This document shows positions 1-6,950 of a stretch of DNA of 20,353 nt, piece after piece. Numbering within the stretch: position 1 is the first letter of the stretch; the number at the start of each line of letters is the position of its first letter. The notes under the pieces were generated by a model. The model made no database searches. It saw only the letters and a program-made list of their open reading frames with translations, and was not told where the DNA came from. Where the stretch lies: assembly GCA_015490215.1 (NCBI GenBank), contig WFYH01000216.1:1-20353 (forward strand), read 5' to 3'. Source of the DNA: Aquificaceae bacterium (lineage in GTDB: Bacteria; Aquificota; Aquificia; Aquificales; Aquificaceae). Made by a program: the position numbers and the translations under genes.

Positions 1-1
1 G

Positions 2-601
2 AAGAGGTGGATAGAGACACAGCTACACAGGGTAGCGAGGAAGGTGGTGGATATTCTTTACGAGACAGGACACAAAGTTATCTATGTTGGGAGGAACGCC
101 CTTGAGGGCAAGAACAGGATAAACTTGGGAAGTAAGACCAATCAAGAGTTTGTGTTTATACCTTTCAGGAGACTGATAGAGCTAATCAGGTATAAAGCTC
201 AGGAACTTGGAATGGAAGTGGTAGAGGTGGATGAAAGTTACACTTCAAAGACTTCACCGTTCACTGATATAAGAAAAGTTCAGAAGAAGAGAGACAAAAA
301 CCTCTGCATGGGAGAGAGGAAGGGAAATCTTTTCAAAGACAATGTTTTGAACAAAGTATTTCACGCAGATCTTGTAGGAGCATTGAACATATTGAGGGTG
401 GGAGCTAAGCTCCTGAAACTTGGTTTTTACGAGAACCTGAAGGTGCTCTTTGTCAAGCTCTGTAACCCTGTGAGGCTGAGGCTCATGGAACTGCTCTTCA
501 AAGTAACCCCTGAGTCCCTCTCTGGGATAGGGGGTAGTAGCGGTAGCGGGTTGAGCCTGAGAGCTGTGGAATCTAATCATTTGAATACGTTTTGTTCCTA
601 A
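2..601 (+). CDS. TnpB-family RNA-guided nuclease (IS200/IS605 OrfB), C-terminal part; 5' end outside window
   Basis: The frame is open from base 2, so the gene enters from the left edge; the GTG at 44 is almost certainly internal. About 199 C-terminal residues remain, against roughly 380-430 for the family. Visible blocks typical of TnpB are LHRVARKVVD, RINLGSKTNQEFVFIPF, the RuvC-II block DESYTSK (Glu at residue 64 counted from base 44) and the RuvC-III block HADLVGALNILR (Asp at 109). The usual two CxxC zinc-finger pairs between RuvC-II and III are missing; one Cys (88) remains, in a GERKGNLFK context like the zinc-less TnpB variant. TnpB proteins are RuvC nucleases guided by a transposon right-end RNA. 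The first catalytic Asp and any tnpA lie outside the window. The tail after residue 120 is longer than usual. Activity cannot be judged from this fragment. Confidence 0.85.
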   Translation, partial: KRWIETQLHRVARKVVDILYETGHKVIYVGRNALEGKNRINLGSKTNQEFVFIPFRRLIELIRYKAQELGMEVVEVDESYTSKTSPFTDIRKVQKKRDKNLCMGERKGNLFKDNVLNKVFHADLVGALNILRVGAKLLKLGFYENLKVLFVKLCNPVRLRLMELLFKVTPESLSGIGGSSGSGLSLRAVESNHLNTFCS

Positions 602-617
602 TACCCAGCTCTCAGGC
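555..617. repeat. 12-bp perfect inverted repeat spanning the tnpB stop codon
   Basis: GCCTGAGAGCTG at 555-566 is the exact reverse complement of CAGCTCTCAGGC at 606-617, with a 39-base loop containing the TAA stop (599-601). Known for the family: the guide RNA scaffold of TnpB is transcribed from the 3' end of tnpB and the element's right end. A stem here could belong to that RNA, to the right end, or to a terminator for tnpB. The sequence does not decide between these. Confidence 0.6.
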
Positions 618-671
618 ACCTGAAGTAGAAAAGGTGGCTATCCATCATCTTCCCTCTCTCAGCTTCAGGTG
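617..671. repeat. 9-bp perfect inverted repeat between convergent genes
   Basis: CACCTGAAG at 617-625 is the exact reverse complement of CTTCAGGTG at 663-671, with a 37-base loop. It begins at the last base of the preceding inverted repeat and ends inside the last codons of the acyltransferase gene on the other strand. With the first repeat it fills the only space between the two convergent genes. There is no T-run on either strand, so a standard intrinsic terminator is not obvious. Confidence 0.5.
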
Positions 672-1306
672 TTCACTCCGGAAATTCGGCGTAAGGCTCT
701 TTCAACCTCAGATCTCTTCTCCTCAATATCGTCTCCCTCGGAAACGTAGATGGGATCCCCTATGATAACCTCTCCCCTCGTAAAGGGGTAAGGTAGGGTA
801 AACCTGTCCCAAGAGCTGAAGATCTTTGCCTTTTCAAATCGGACCGCTACGGGGATTATCTTGGCTCCCGTTTTTTGAGCTAAAAAGACTACTCCTTTTT
901 TTACTCTGAAGGCAGGACCCTTCGGACCGTCAACGGTTATGGCTACGTTTTTCCCTTTTTTAAGAGCCTGCATTAGCTGGATTGCTCCCCTCCTTCCGCC
1001 CTTATGGGCTTTACCTTCTTCCGTTGACCCTCTGACAACCTCAAAGCCGAGCCCCTTGAGTATACGGGTGGCGATCTCCCCGTCGGTGAATCTGCTCGCC
1101 ATCGTATATATGCCCCTGTCCATGCCAAAGAGCGCCAAAGCGAGGGCGTGTCCGTGCCAAAGGGCGTATATCACCCCCCTGTCTTTGTCAAAGTCGTATC
1201 TTTTTCTCCAACGTATTGAGCGCCCCAGCAAGCGAACCGCCAAGGTAATAAGGGGCATAAACAGAAGGATGACCTTGAACTTGATCCTCTTCTTGAGCTT
1301 TTTCAT
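665..1306 (-). CDS. DUF374 / LPLAT-like lysophospholipid acyltransferase family protein
   Basis: The 213-residue protein has a hydrophobic N-terminal segment (about 10-28) suggesting membrane association. The DUF374 blocks follow in order: LWHGH (49-53, with the acyltransferase-type His), SRFTDGE (71-77), VRGST (91-95), VDGPKGP (125-131) and a C-terminal basic/acidic helix. The family is related to LpxL/PlsC-type acyltransferases and is thought to move acyl chains onto lipid or lipid A-like acceptors; the exact substrate is not established. It follows lolD by 31 bases on the same strand, so it probably belongs to the PilZ-LolC-LolD envelope cluster. No clear Shine-Dalgarno precedes the ATG. 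The last codons lie in an inverted repeat shared with the convergent tnpB 3' region. Confidence 0.85.
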   Translation of the reverse strand: MKKLKKRIKFKVILLFMPLITLAVRLLGRSIRWRKRYDFDKDRGVIYALWHGHALALALFGMDRGIYTMASRFTDGEIATRILKGLGFEVVRGSTEEGKAHKGGRRGAIQLMQALKKGKNVAITVDGPKGPAFRVKKGVVFLAQKTGAKIIPVAVRFEKAKIFSSWDRFTLPYPFTRGEVIIGDPIYVSEGDDIEEKRSEVERALRRISGVNT

Positions 1307-1337
1307 TTAAATTAAAGCTTAACCCATAGCGGGAGAG

Positions 1338-1991
1338 TTAAGAACCTGCTATCTCCCCGTCCTTGAGGTAGACTATCCTGTTAAAGTAGTCCTTCAGATC
1401 CGGGTTGTGGGTAGCAACTAAGAAGGTGATACCTTTTTCTCTGTTTAGCTTTTTAAAAAGGTCAAAGATCTTCCTACCCTCAGCCCAGTCTATGTTGCCG
1501 GTGGGTTCGTCCGCAAGAATAAGCTCCGGATCCCCTATCAGAGCCCTGCCTATGGCTACCCTCTGCTGTTCACCACCCGAAAGCTGGTGGGGTTTGTGAT
1601 TCTTTCTGTGATCAAGACGCAGAAACTCCAAAAGCTCCGAAGCCTTTTCCTCGGGTCTTTCCACGCCCAAGATCTCACCTATAATGGTCAAATTTTCAAG
1701 GACAGTAAAGTCCTCCAACAGGTAGTAAAACTGGAATATGTAAGCGACCTTTCCCTTCCTGAGCCTCACGAGGTCTTCTTCAGAAAGGGAGCTTATATCC
1801 CTTCCCATAAGGTAAACCTCTCCGCTCGTGGGTCTGTCAAGCCCTCCTACTATGTGAAGGAGGGTGCTCTTTCCCGAACCCGAAGGTCCCATTATGCCCA
1901 CAAACTCCCCCTTTGCAACCTCAAGGGATACACCTTTGAGTGCCTTGGTCCCGTCGGGAAATACTTTCCAAACCTCCTTCAGCTTAACCAT
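1338..1991 (-). CDS. lolD: LolD-type ABC transporter ATP-binding protein
   Basis: This 217-residue ATPase has a complete nucleotide-binding domain: Walker A GPSGSGKST (35-43), Q-loop Gln 87, signature LSGGEQQRV (137-145), Walker B LILADE (157-162) and switch His 195. Length and sequence fit the MacB/LolD subfamily that drives FtsX-fold permeases. With the permease encoded immediately upstream it should form the inner-membrane complex that releases lipoproteins for transfer to the outer membrane. Its ATG is two bases after the permease stop codon, so the two are very likely co-translated. MacB-like or FtsE-like partners are alternatives, but the LolC/E-type neighbour makes LolD the best call. 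Confidence 0.92.
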   Translation of the reverse strand: MVKLKEVWKVFPDGTKALKGVSLEVAKGEFVGIMGPSGSGKSTLLHIVGGLDRPTSGEVYLMGRDISSLSEEDLVRLRKGKVAYIFQFYYLLEDFTVLENLTIIGEILGVERPEEKASELLEFLRLDHRKNHKPHQLSGGEQQRVAIGRALIGDPELILADEPTGNIDWAEGRKIFDLFKKLNREKGITFLVATHNPDLKDYFNRIVYLKDGEIAGS

Positions 1992-1993
1992 GC

Positions 1994-3181
1994 CTATTCG
2001 TTCCTGAGAACGGAGACTATGTTTTCCTTTGAAGCCCTGACCGAAGGTATAAGGGAAGCAATAAAGGAAAGTATAAGCGTCCCCGCAAAGGTCATTATCG
2101 CATCCTTAGGCTTTATGTGAACAGGGATGTAGCTCATCATGTATACCTCTTCGGGGACCCTGATGAGCCTGTATTCGTTGATAAAGTAAGCGGCAACAAA
2201 AGCCACGAGCGTTCCTACCAACGCCCCCGTTACACCTATGCTAAGCCCCACCGTTAGAAATATCCTGAGTATGTCACCACGAGCCATACCGAAGGTTTTA
2301 AGTATGGCTATGTCCTTGGTTCTCTCCTTGGTTTTCACAAAAAGGAGGCTCGTTATGTTGAAGGAGGCTATAAGAACCATAAGAAGGAGGATCAAAAACA
2401 GGGCGAGCTTTTCCAACTGTAGGGCGTTAAAGAGGGGTCTGTTGAGGTCTATCCAAGACCTTACTATTATCAGGTCGTCTTTTAGGGACTTTTCAAGCCG
2501 TTCCTTTACCTCCTGAACCCTGTAGGGATCCTTGACGTATACGTCTATCCCCTCAAGGCTGAAGCCCCTTTTGAAAAACCTCTTAGCCTCACGAACGTCC
2601 ATAAAGACCAGGACGAAGTCCTTATCGTAGGTGCCCGTTGCAAATATCCCCCCCACCCTCATCCTGCGGGTTTTGGGTATAAAGCCCGTGGGCGTTCTGA
2701 TGCCCGTGGGCGAAACGAGAAAGACGATATCGTTTACCCTCACCCCAAGACTTTCCGCTATCCCTTCCCCCAAAACGAGACCCTCCAAGGAACCCTCTTT
2801 AAGGTGCTTCTTTATCATTTCTCTGAAGTCTTTATCTCCGTAGTCTACCGCCTTTACGGTTATGGGCTGAATTCTGCCCTCGTAGCTCAGAACCCCGCTG
2901 TAGATTACGAAGGGGACCGCCCTGACCACACCCTCCGTCTCCTTAACGATTTTCTTCACCTCCTCTTTGTCCTCGTCGCCGAGGAGACTGACTATTATGT
3001 GGGGCGTGTTTGCCAAGATTTTGTCCCTGAGGGAGTCCTGAAAGCCCGTAAACACTCCTACCGTAAGCAAGATGGCACAGACCCCCAAAAAGACCCCGAG
3101 GAATGCTATGAAGGTGATAAGGAGGGTGCTACCCCTTGAGGAGATCAGATAGCGCAGGGCTATGCGAAGGTGAAGGTTCAT
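1994..3181 (-). CDS. LolC/E-type lipoprotein-releasing ABC permease
   Basis: The 395-residue protein has the FtsX/MacB-fold layout: TM1 about 18-43, a large periplasmic domain about 46-257, then TM2 (258-283), TM3 (305-333) and TM4 (361-381). The N-terminus (LRIALRYLISSRGS) and the cytoplasmic block TKERTKDIAILKTFGM (284-299) are typical of LolC/LolE. These permeases extract mature lipoproteins from the inner membrane. Only one permease gene is visible, as in bacteria that use a single LolC/E-like protein, presumably as a homodimer; a second could lie elsewhere. Its ATG overlaps the stop of the PilZ gene in an ATGA (3178-3181), which indicates translational coupling. Confidence 0.9.
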   Translation of the reverse strand: MNLHLRIALRYLISSRGSTLLITFIAFLGVFLGVCAILLTVGVFTGFQDSLRDKILANTPHIIVSLLGDEDKEEVKKIVKETEGVVRAVPFVIYSGVLSYEGRIQPITVKAVDYGDKDFREMIKKHLKEGSLEGLVLGEGIAESLGVRVNDIVFLVSPTGIRTPTGFIPKTRRMRVGGIFATGTYDKDFVLVFMDVREAKRFFKRGFSLEGIDVYVKDPYRVQEVKERLEKSLKDDLIIVRSWIDLNRPLFNALQLEKLALFLILLLMVLIASFNITSLLFVKTKERTKDIAILKTFGMARGDILRIFLTVGLSIGVTGALVGTLVAFVAAYFINEYRLIRVPEEVYMMSYIPVHIKPKDAIMTFAGTLILSFIASLIPSVRASKENIVSVLRNE

Positions 3182-3876
3182 TCCAGCATCCTCAGGGACT
3201 GGATTATTTCCTTTTGTCTGTTCATTACATATTTCCTTATCTTTGCTAACTCACTTCTGGTGAACTCAAGCTCAAAGCCCACCCTCATGTAGATGTCCCT
3301 TCCCGTGCCTATAAGGTTCCTTATCTTCCCTATGCCTTCAACCGTTCCGAGGTTCGGAAGGTGCACCTTGACCTTAAACTCTATGTGGTGCTCATGCCTC
3401 AGATTTTCCAACTCACGGTTTACGAAGTCTATAAAGTCCCTGTGCTCGTCCCTGTGTATTATCACGCCCACCCCCATTTCGCTTATGTCCTTGGCGGGGA
3501 CGGTGATGCTCTTTCCGTTGTATTCAATAGTTACCATAACGGGATTGTTCTCGTCGGGTTCAACCCTCACAGACCTGCGCCTTATAAAGTCGGGGGGATC
3601 TACGAAGTTCTCAACCATAAGGACGAGTTCTTTTCCCATGTTGCTGAAAACCTGCGTCTGGGCGTATTCACGGGGAGAGAGCTTTATATAGACAGGTTCA
3701 AGGGTAGTAAAGGCTTTGCGCAGGTGGGTTCTTCCCCAGTCAAAACCCAGAAGCCTTCCTTCGTCATCAACCCACAGGAGCTTCATAAGAGCTTTTACGG
3801 GAACTTCCTTATACTTGGTCAGGACCTCGTATGTGCTCCCCACTTTGAATATCTCTGAGACCTTGAGTTTTCCCAT
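3178..3876 (-). CDS. PilZ-domain protein (probable c-di-GMP receptor)
   Basis: I place the start at the ATG at 3876 (232 residues). The frame is open to a TTG at 3912, but that would overlap the divergent hemW start. The C-terminal half has both PilZ signatures: RxxxR inside IRRRSVRV (Arg 100 and 104) and DISEMG, a DxSxxG motif (130-135), followed by beta-rich sequence ending in an MRVGFEL strand and a basic helix. PilZ domains bind cyclic di-GMP. The first ~95 residues resemble the YcgR-type N-terminal layout, but I cannot name that domain. No signal peptide or membrane segment is evident, so it should be cytoplasmic. It is the first gene of the cluster and is ATGA-coupled to the LolC/E permease, an unusual partner. 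No good Shine-Dalgarno precedes either start. Confidence 0.82.
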   Translation of the reverse strand: MGKLKVSEIFKVGSTYEVLTKYKEVPVKALMKLLWVDDEGRLLGFDWGRTHLRKAFTTLEPVYIKLSPREYAQTQVFSNMGKELVLMVENFVDPPDFIRRRSVRVEPDENNPVMVTIEYNGKSITVPAKDISEMGVGVIIHRDEHRDFIDFVNRELENLRHEHHIEFKVKVHLPNLGTVEGIGKIRNLIGTGRDIYMRVGFELEFTRSELAKIRKYVMNRQKEIIQSLRMLE

Positions 3877-3901
3877 AGGTTCTGTCAAATAGTATAAACG
3901 G

Positions 3902-5011
3902 ATGGCTTGCAAAGGTATTTACGTGCACATCCCTTACTGCTCCGTTAAGTGTCCTTACTGCGACTTTGTATCCGTTACAAGATCCGTTGTAGATCCAGAG
4001 GAATACATTGACCTGTTGCTTAAGGAAGCTCAGCTATACAAGGACTTAGAGGTTCGCATAGAAACCCTCTATTTCGGGGGTGGAACTCCTTCACTTTTAA
4101 AGCCCTCCCAAATAGGTCGCATAGTTGAGGGTTTGTCTGCGGTGTTTGACCTGTCACACCTTGAAGAGGTATCTCTTGAGTGTAATCCAAGGGATTATTC
4201 CTACGGAGATTTTAAAGAGCTTCTCAAGGTCGGTGTAAACAGGCTCAGCATAGGTGTCCAGAGCTTTACCGAAAAGGGGCTGAAGGTCCTCGGCAGGGAG
4301 CACGGAGTTGAGGACTCGGTAAGGACTTTCTATCGGGCAAGGGAAGCGGGTTTTGAAAACATAAACGTAGACCTCATCTACGCATACCCCAATCAGAAGA
4401 GGGGGGATGTGGAAGTAGAGCTTGAGTTTGTAGAGAGGTTAGCGCCAGATCACGTATCCGCCTACATGCTCACACCCCACACCTCCACACCTCTGGGACA
4501 GGACATTCTCGGCGGTAGGGTATCGGTGCCCCAAGAGGAAGAGCTTGAGGAGATCTACAGAACCCTGTGGAAGGGACTGAAGGCTATCGGCTACGAGAGG
4601 TATGAGATATCCAACTGGTCCAAAGCGGGAAAGAGGTGCAAACACAACCTGCTTTACTGGAAAATGGAAGAGTTCTTGGGTTTGGGGGTCTCCGCTTGGG
4701 GATTTTACGGGGGGAAAAGGTATGCAAACTTAAGGAACTTAGTCGGTTACGCCAAAGTTCTCTCGGAAGGCAAAAGCCCCGTAGAAGTTGAAATAAGCCT
4801 TTCGGAAAGAGATATCCTTGAAGAAAGGATAATGTTAGCCCTCAGGCTCAAATGGGGACTGAGCGACGATCTGTGGAGATACATCCCTTTCCATCTACAT
4901 GGATTTTTTGACAGAAAAGGAGACAGGTACGGTATAAAGGAGGAATTCATGCTGGTGGCAAACGAGATAATAGCTGAGGTGCTTTCAGCCCTTGAAAAAT
5001 CTTACAGGTAG
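3902..5011 (+). CDS. hemW: HemW-like radical SAM protein (coproporphyrinogen oxidase-like heme chaperone)
   Basis: The 369-residue protein begins with the HemW signature HIPYCSVKCPYCDF. The CxxxCxxC cysteines 13, 17 and 20 bind the radical SAM 4Fe-4S cluster. GGGTPS (59-64) is the SAM-binding glycine motif, and ECNP, GVQSF and NVDLIYAYP follow in family order. It lacks the N-terminal extension of true HemN, so it is better read as HemW, a heme-binding chaperone that delivers heme to respiratory proteins, than as coproporphyrinogen dehydrogenase. Length fits HemW. It is alone on the plus strand: 25 bases separate its ATG from the divergent PilZ start, and its last 10 bases overlap the convergent DsrE-like gene. 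There is no Shine-Dalgarno, and an AT-rich TAGTAT at 3890-3895 sits six bases before the ATG, so a leaderless or nearly leaderless transcript is possible. Confidence 0.88.
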   Translation: MACKGIYVHIPYCSVKCPYCDFVSVTRSVVDPEEYIDLLLKEAQLYKDLEVRIETLYFGGGTPSLLKPSQIGRIVEGLSAVFDLSHLEEVSLECNPRDYSYGDFKELLKVGVNRLSIGVQSFTEKGLKVLGREHGVEDSVRTFYRAREAGFENINVDLIYAYPNQKRGDVEVELEFVERLAPDHVSAYMLTPHTSTPLGQDILGGRVSVPQEEELEEIYRTLWKGLKAIGYERYEISNWSKAGKRCKHNLLYWKMEEFLGLGVSAWGFYGGKRYANLRNLVGYAKVLSEGKSPVEVEISLSERDILEERIMLALRLKWGLSDDLWRYIPFHLHGFFDRKGDRYGIKEEFMLVANEIIAEVLSALEKSYR

Positions 5012-5421
5012 ATGGGGATATATCCCTCTTTGACCTTTGTAACGTGGTATTCAAAGCCCGACCTTACCACCTCTACCCCTTCAAAGAGGGCTTCTTCGGA
5101 GACGTTGAACATCTTCATGGCTACCCTGCAGGCTTTGAACTTAACCCCGTAGAGCATAAGGTTCTCTATCCTTTCTCCGAACTCTCCGTTTTCAAACCTG
5201 TCCAAGAAGGCTATACCCTCATCGTAGGCAACCACTTCTATGTCCGCACCTGCGCCCCACAGGTTTATGGCACCCCTTATCCTCAGAAACACCTTCTTCC
5301 AGCGCCTCCTGTCCCTGAAGGTAACGGGAAAAAGGATCTTTACCTCCTCTTCCTCCGCCCTTGCGGGGATAAGAAAGGCTAAAAGCCCCAAACCTGCCGT
5401 CAGCAGCTCCCTCCTGTTCAT
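5002..5421 (-). CDS. Exported DsrE/DsrF-like sulfur-relay protein
   Basis: The 139-residue protein starts with an export signal: NRRELL (a Tat-like twin arginine), a hydrophobic core to residue 18 and a likely cut after ARA (20-22). The rest resembles the periplasmic DsrE-like family: an N-terminal KILFPVTF strand, the conserved-cysteine block YGVKFKACRVAM (Cys 98) and the closing EGYIPIYL. DsrE-type proteins carry sulfane sulfur as a persulfide on this cysteine, and Cys 98 is the only cysteine here. Its ATG overlaps the stop of the CcdA-like gene (ATGA, 5418-5421), so it should be made with the thioredoxin and membrane electron carrier. The simplest reading is a periplasmic thiol or persulfide protein kept reduced by that relay. 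The role is inferred; other DsrE-fold functions are possible. Confidence 0.75.
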   Translation of the reverse strand: MNRRELLTAGLGLLAFLIPARAEEEEVKILFPVTFRDRRRWKKVFLRIRGAINLWGAGADIEVVAYDEGIAFLDRFENGEFGERIENLMLYGVKFKACRVAMKMFNVSEEALFEGVEVVRSGFEYHVTKVKEGYIPIYL

Positions 5422-6692
5422 AGCGCCACCTCCGCAAACTTCTTGAAGAAGTATAAGGATAGCACCAAAAACAGGATCCCCACCGAGCGGTTTATGAAGA
5501 GGTAGTTTTTCTTAAGGAACTCGGAAAGGCTCCCTACAACCAATCCGGAGAGGAACACGGGGACCGCCCTACCTACCGCATACACCCCCATCAGGAACAC
5601 CCCTTCAGGGACCTTCCCTGTAGAGGCGCTAAGGACGATGGCACCTAAAAGCAGGGATGTGCAAGAGGGGCAGAGGGAAAAGGTGTAAGCTACCCCTAAA
5701 AGAAAACTACTCGCTCCAGCGTTTGAAAAGGGATTGAGGCGGGCAACCTCCAAAGAAAAGGGCAATATGTCAAGGAGGTTTAGGGCTATCAAAAAGAGCA
5801 AACCCGAAAGGAGGAGATTAAAGATGTCCGTTCTGAAAACCTCTGACAGAACTACGGCACCCGTTGAGGCGAGGGCGCCCGCAAGGGCATGGGTGGTTAA
5901 AAACGCCAGAGAAAAACCCGTCACGCTGAGGGCTATATCCCTACCGCTTTTGTGCTTTGTAACGATAAACCCGAAGACCACAGGCAGGAAGGGGAGGGTG
6001 GAAGGTCCGAGGCTCGTAAAAAGACCGAGAACAAACATAAGGGGGATAAGGAGTGGCAGGGAACGCTCCTCCTGAAGCAATGAAGAAACGTAAAGGTTGA
6101 CCCCCGAAAAGTCCAAGAAAAATCCCATGGAAAGGATAAGGAGGAACCCCGTCAGGGGCGGGACTGCGGGAATGAGTGCGGTCAGGGTTCTGAGGATCCT
6201 TTCGGGAAGGATCAGAAGGAACAAAGTGGGGAGGGTAACAAAAAGAGCGTATAGGTTAAATATCAGGAAGGGGTTTTTAAAGTGAAGGGAGTATGCACCG
6301 AGGAGGGCTACGAAGGGAAGGGCGCAGTAGGGCAGACTTAAGCCTATGGCAAGTCCCGGCGGAAACCTCCTGTTGGGAAAGAAGAATTGGGGTGATAGAT
6401 CAAAGGGAGCAACTCCCAACTTTTTCATCAAAGGAAAACCGATTAAGAATACACTGGCGACTATCCCCTGAACCACGAGAAGGGCGGTTTCCGAGAGGCT
6501 TACCCTACGGGCAAGAAGAAAAAAGAGAAAGGCTATCAGGTTAAAAAGCGAAAACCTTGAGAGGATAAGAAGGAAAACCTCTTTAAAACCTCCCTTCCTT
6601 ACGTAGGCTCTAAAGAGAAGGTTAAGGTTCCACATGCAGGGTGTAAAGAAGGAAAGGGTCCCCAGAAGGGATATCAGATAGGAAGGGTTCAA
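5418..6692 (-). CDS. Tandem CcdA/DsbD-like membrane thiol-electron carrier
   Basis: This 424-residue, strongly hydrophobic protein (about 11-12 helices) is roughly twice the length of CcdA and reads as two CcdA-like halves. The N half has SFFTPCMW (Cys 19) and SLPYCALP (Cys 123), a pair as in CcdA. In the C half the first site is SLGPSTLP (229-234), where Cys is replaced by Ser, and the second site is FSLCPSCTS with Cys 341 and 344. CcdA/DsbD proteins pass electrons from cytoplasmic thioredoxin to periplasmic thiol proteins. The start is a TTG in a TTGA overlap with the thioredoxin stop, supported by a strong GGGAGGAG at 6698-6705 about five bases upstream. Neighbours supply a likely cytoplasmic donor (thioredoxin) and periplasmic acceptor (DsrE-like). 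A cytochrome c maturation role is the main alternative. Confidence 0.78.
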   Translation of the reverse strand: MNPSYLISLLGTLSFFTPCMWNLNLLFRAYVRKGGFKEVFLLILSRFSLFNLIAFLFFLLARRVSLSETALLVVQGIVASVFLIGFPLMKKLGVAPFDLSPQFFFPNRRFPPGLAIGLSLPYCALPFVALLGAYSLHFKNPFLIFNLYALFVTLPTLFLLILPERILRTLTALIPAVPPLTGFLLILSMGFFLDFSGVNLYVSSLLQEERSLPLLIPLMFVLGLFTSLGPSTLPFLPVVFGFIVTKHKSGRDIALSVTGFSLAFLTTHALAGALASTGAVVLSEVFRTDIFNLLLSGLLFLIALNLLDILPFSLEVARLNPFSNAGASSFLLGVAYTFSLCPSCTSLLLGAIVLSASTGKVPEGVFLMGVYAVGRAVPVFLSGLVVGSLSEFLKKNYLFINRSVGILFLVLSLYFFKKFAEVAL

Positions 6693-6943
6693 GGAAGCTC
6701 CTCCCTTATGGCTCTCTTTATCTCCTCTTCCGAGGGGACCACACCTGCAAACTTTATCTTTCCGTTGATCACCACCGCAGGGGAGGTAAGCAGACCCAAC
6801 TCCACTATCCTGTCCGTATCCTTTATGGGATCAAGCAGCTTCACTTCAGCGTTCAGCTCTTCAGCCACCTTTAGGACTCTCTCCTTTACCACCGCACATT
6901 TTGGACAGAAGTTGGACTCAAGGACCTCCACCAAGATACCCAT
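6689..6943 (-). CDS. Small thioredoxin-fold protein with a CPKC active site
   Basis: The 84-residue protein fits the short thioredoxin/glutaredoxin-like family (redox-active disulfide type). It has a beta strand ending in the active site FCPKC (Cys 13 and 16), an alpha helix with KERVLKVAEEL, and the cis-proline loop TSPAVVING (Pro 55). It lacks a signal peptide, so it is cytoplasmic. It opens the thioredoxin-CcdA-DsrE set and its TGA overlaps the TTG of the CcdA-like gene. It would be the natural electron donor to the membrane protein. No Shine-Dalgarno precedes its ATG; a TATATT lies seven bases upstream, suggesting a leaderless transcript. Confidence 0.85.
   Translation of the reverse strand: MGILVEVLESNFCPKCAVVKERVLKVAEELNAEVKLLDPIKDTDRIVELGLLTSPAVVINGKIKFAGVVPSEEEIKRAIREELP
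6698..6705 (-). promoter_or_regulatory. Strong Shine-Dalgarno supporting a TTG start
   Basis: GGGAGGAG on the minus strand lies five bases before the TTG at 6692 and within the last codons of the thioredoxin gene. No ATG near the N-terminus of the CcdA-like protein competes with it, so this site decides the start. Confidence 0.7.
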
Positions 6944-6950
6944 ACAAAGG

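Noticed and set aside
254..619. 121-codon minus-strand frame opposite tnpB
   Set aside because: It is antisense to the conserved RuvC blocks of TnpB and has no family features.
617..671. Intrinsic bidirectional terminator
   Set aside because: The 9-bp stem has a 37-base loop and no T-run on either strand, so I list it as an inverted repeat only.
1587..2120. 177-codon plus-strand frame across lolD and the LolC/E permease
   Set aside because: It spans the junction of two well-supported minus-strand genes; its openness reflects their codon usage.
2628..2645. GG/GC pattern resembling a second sigma-54 promoter
   Set aside because: The GG and GC are eight rather than ten bases apart, and it sits in the middle of the LolC/E permease coding sequence.
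3361..3858. 165-codon open frame on the plus strand opposite the PilZ gene
   Set aside because: It lies entirely antisense to a protein with clear PilZ motifs, its translation has no recognisable family blocks, and it has no convincing ribosome site.
3902..5011. Calling this gene hemN (oxygen-independent coproporphyrinogen III oxidase)
   Set aside because: It lacks the longer N-terminal region of true HemN and begins directly with the HemW-type HIPYCxxKCxYCDF block.
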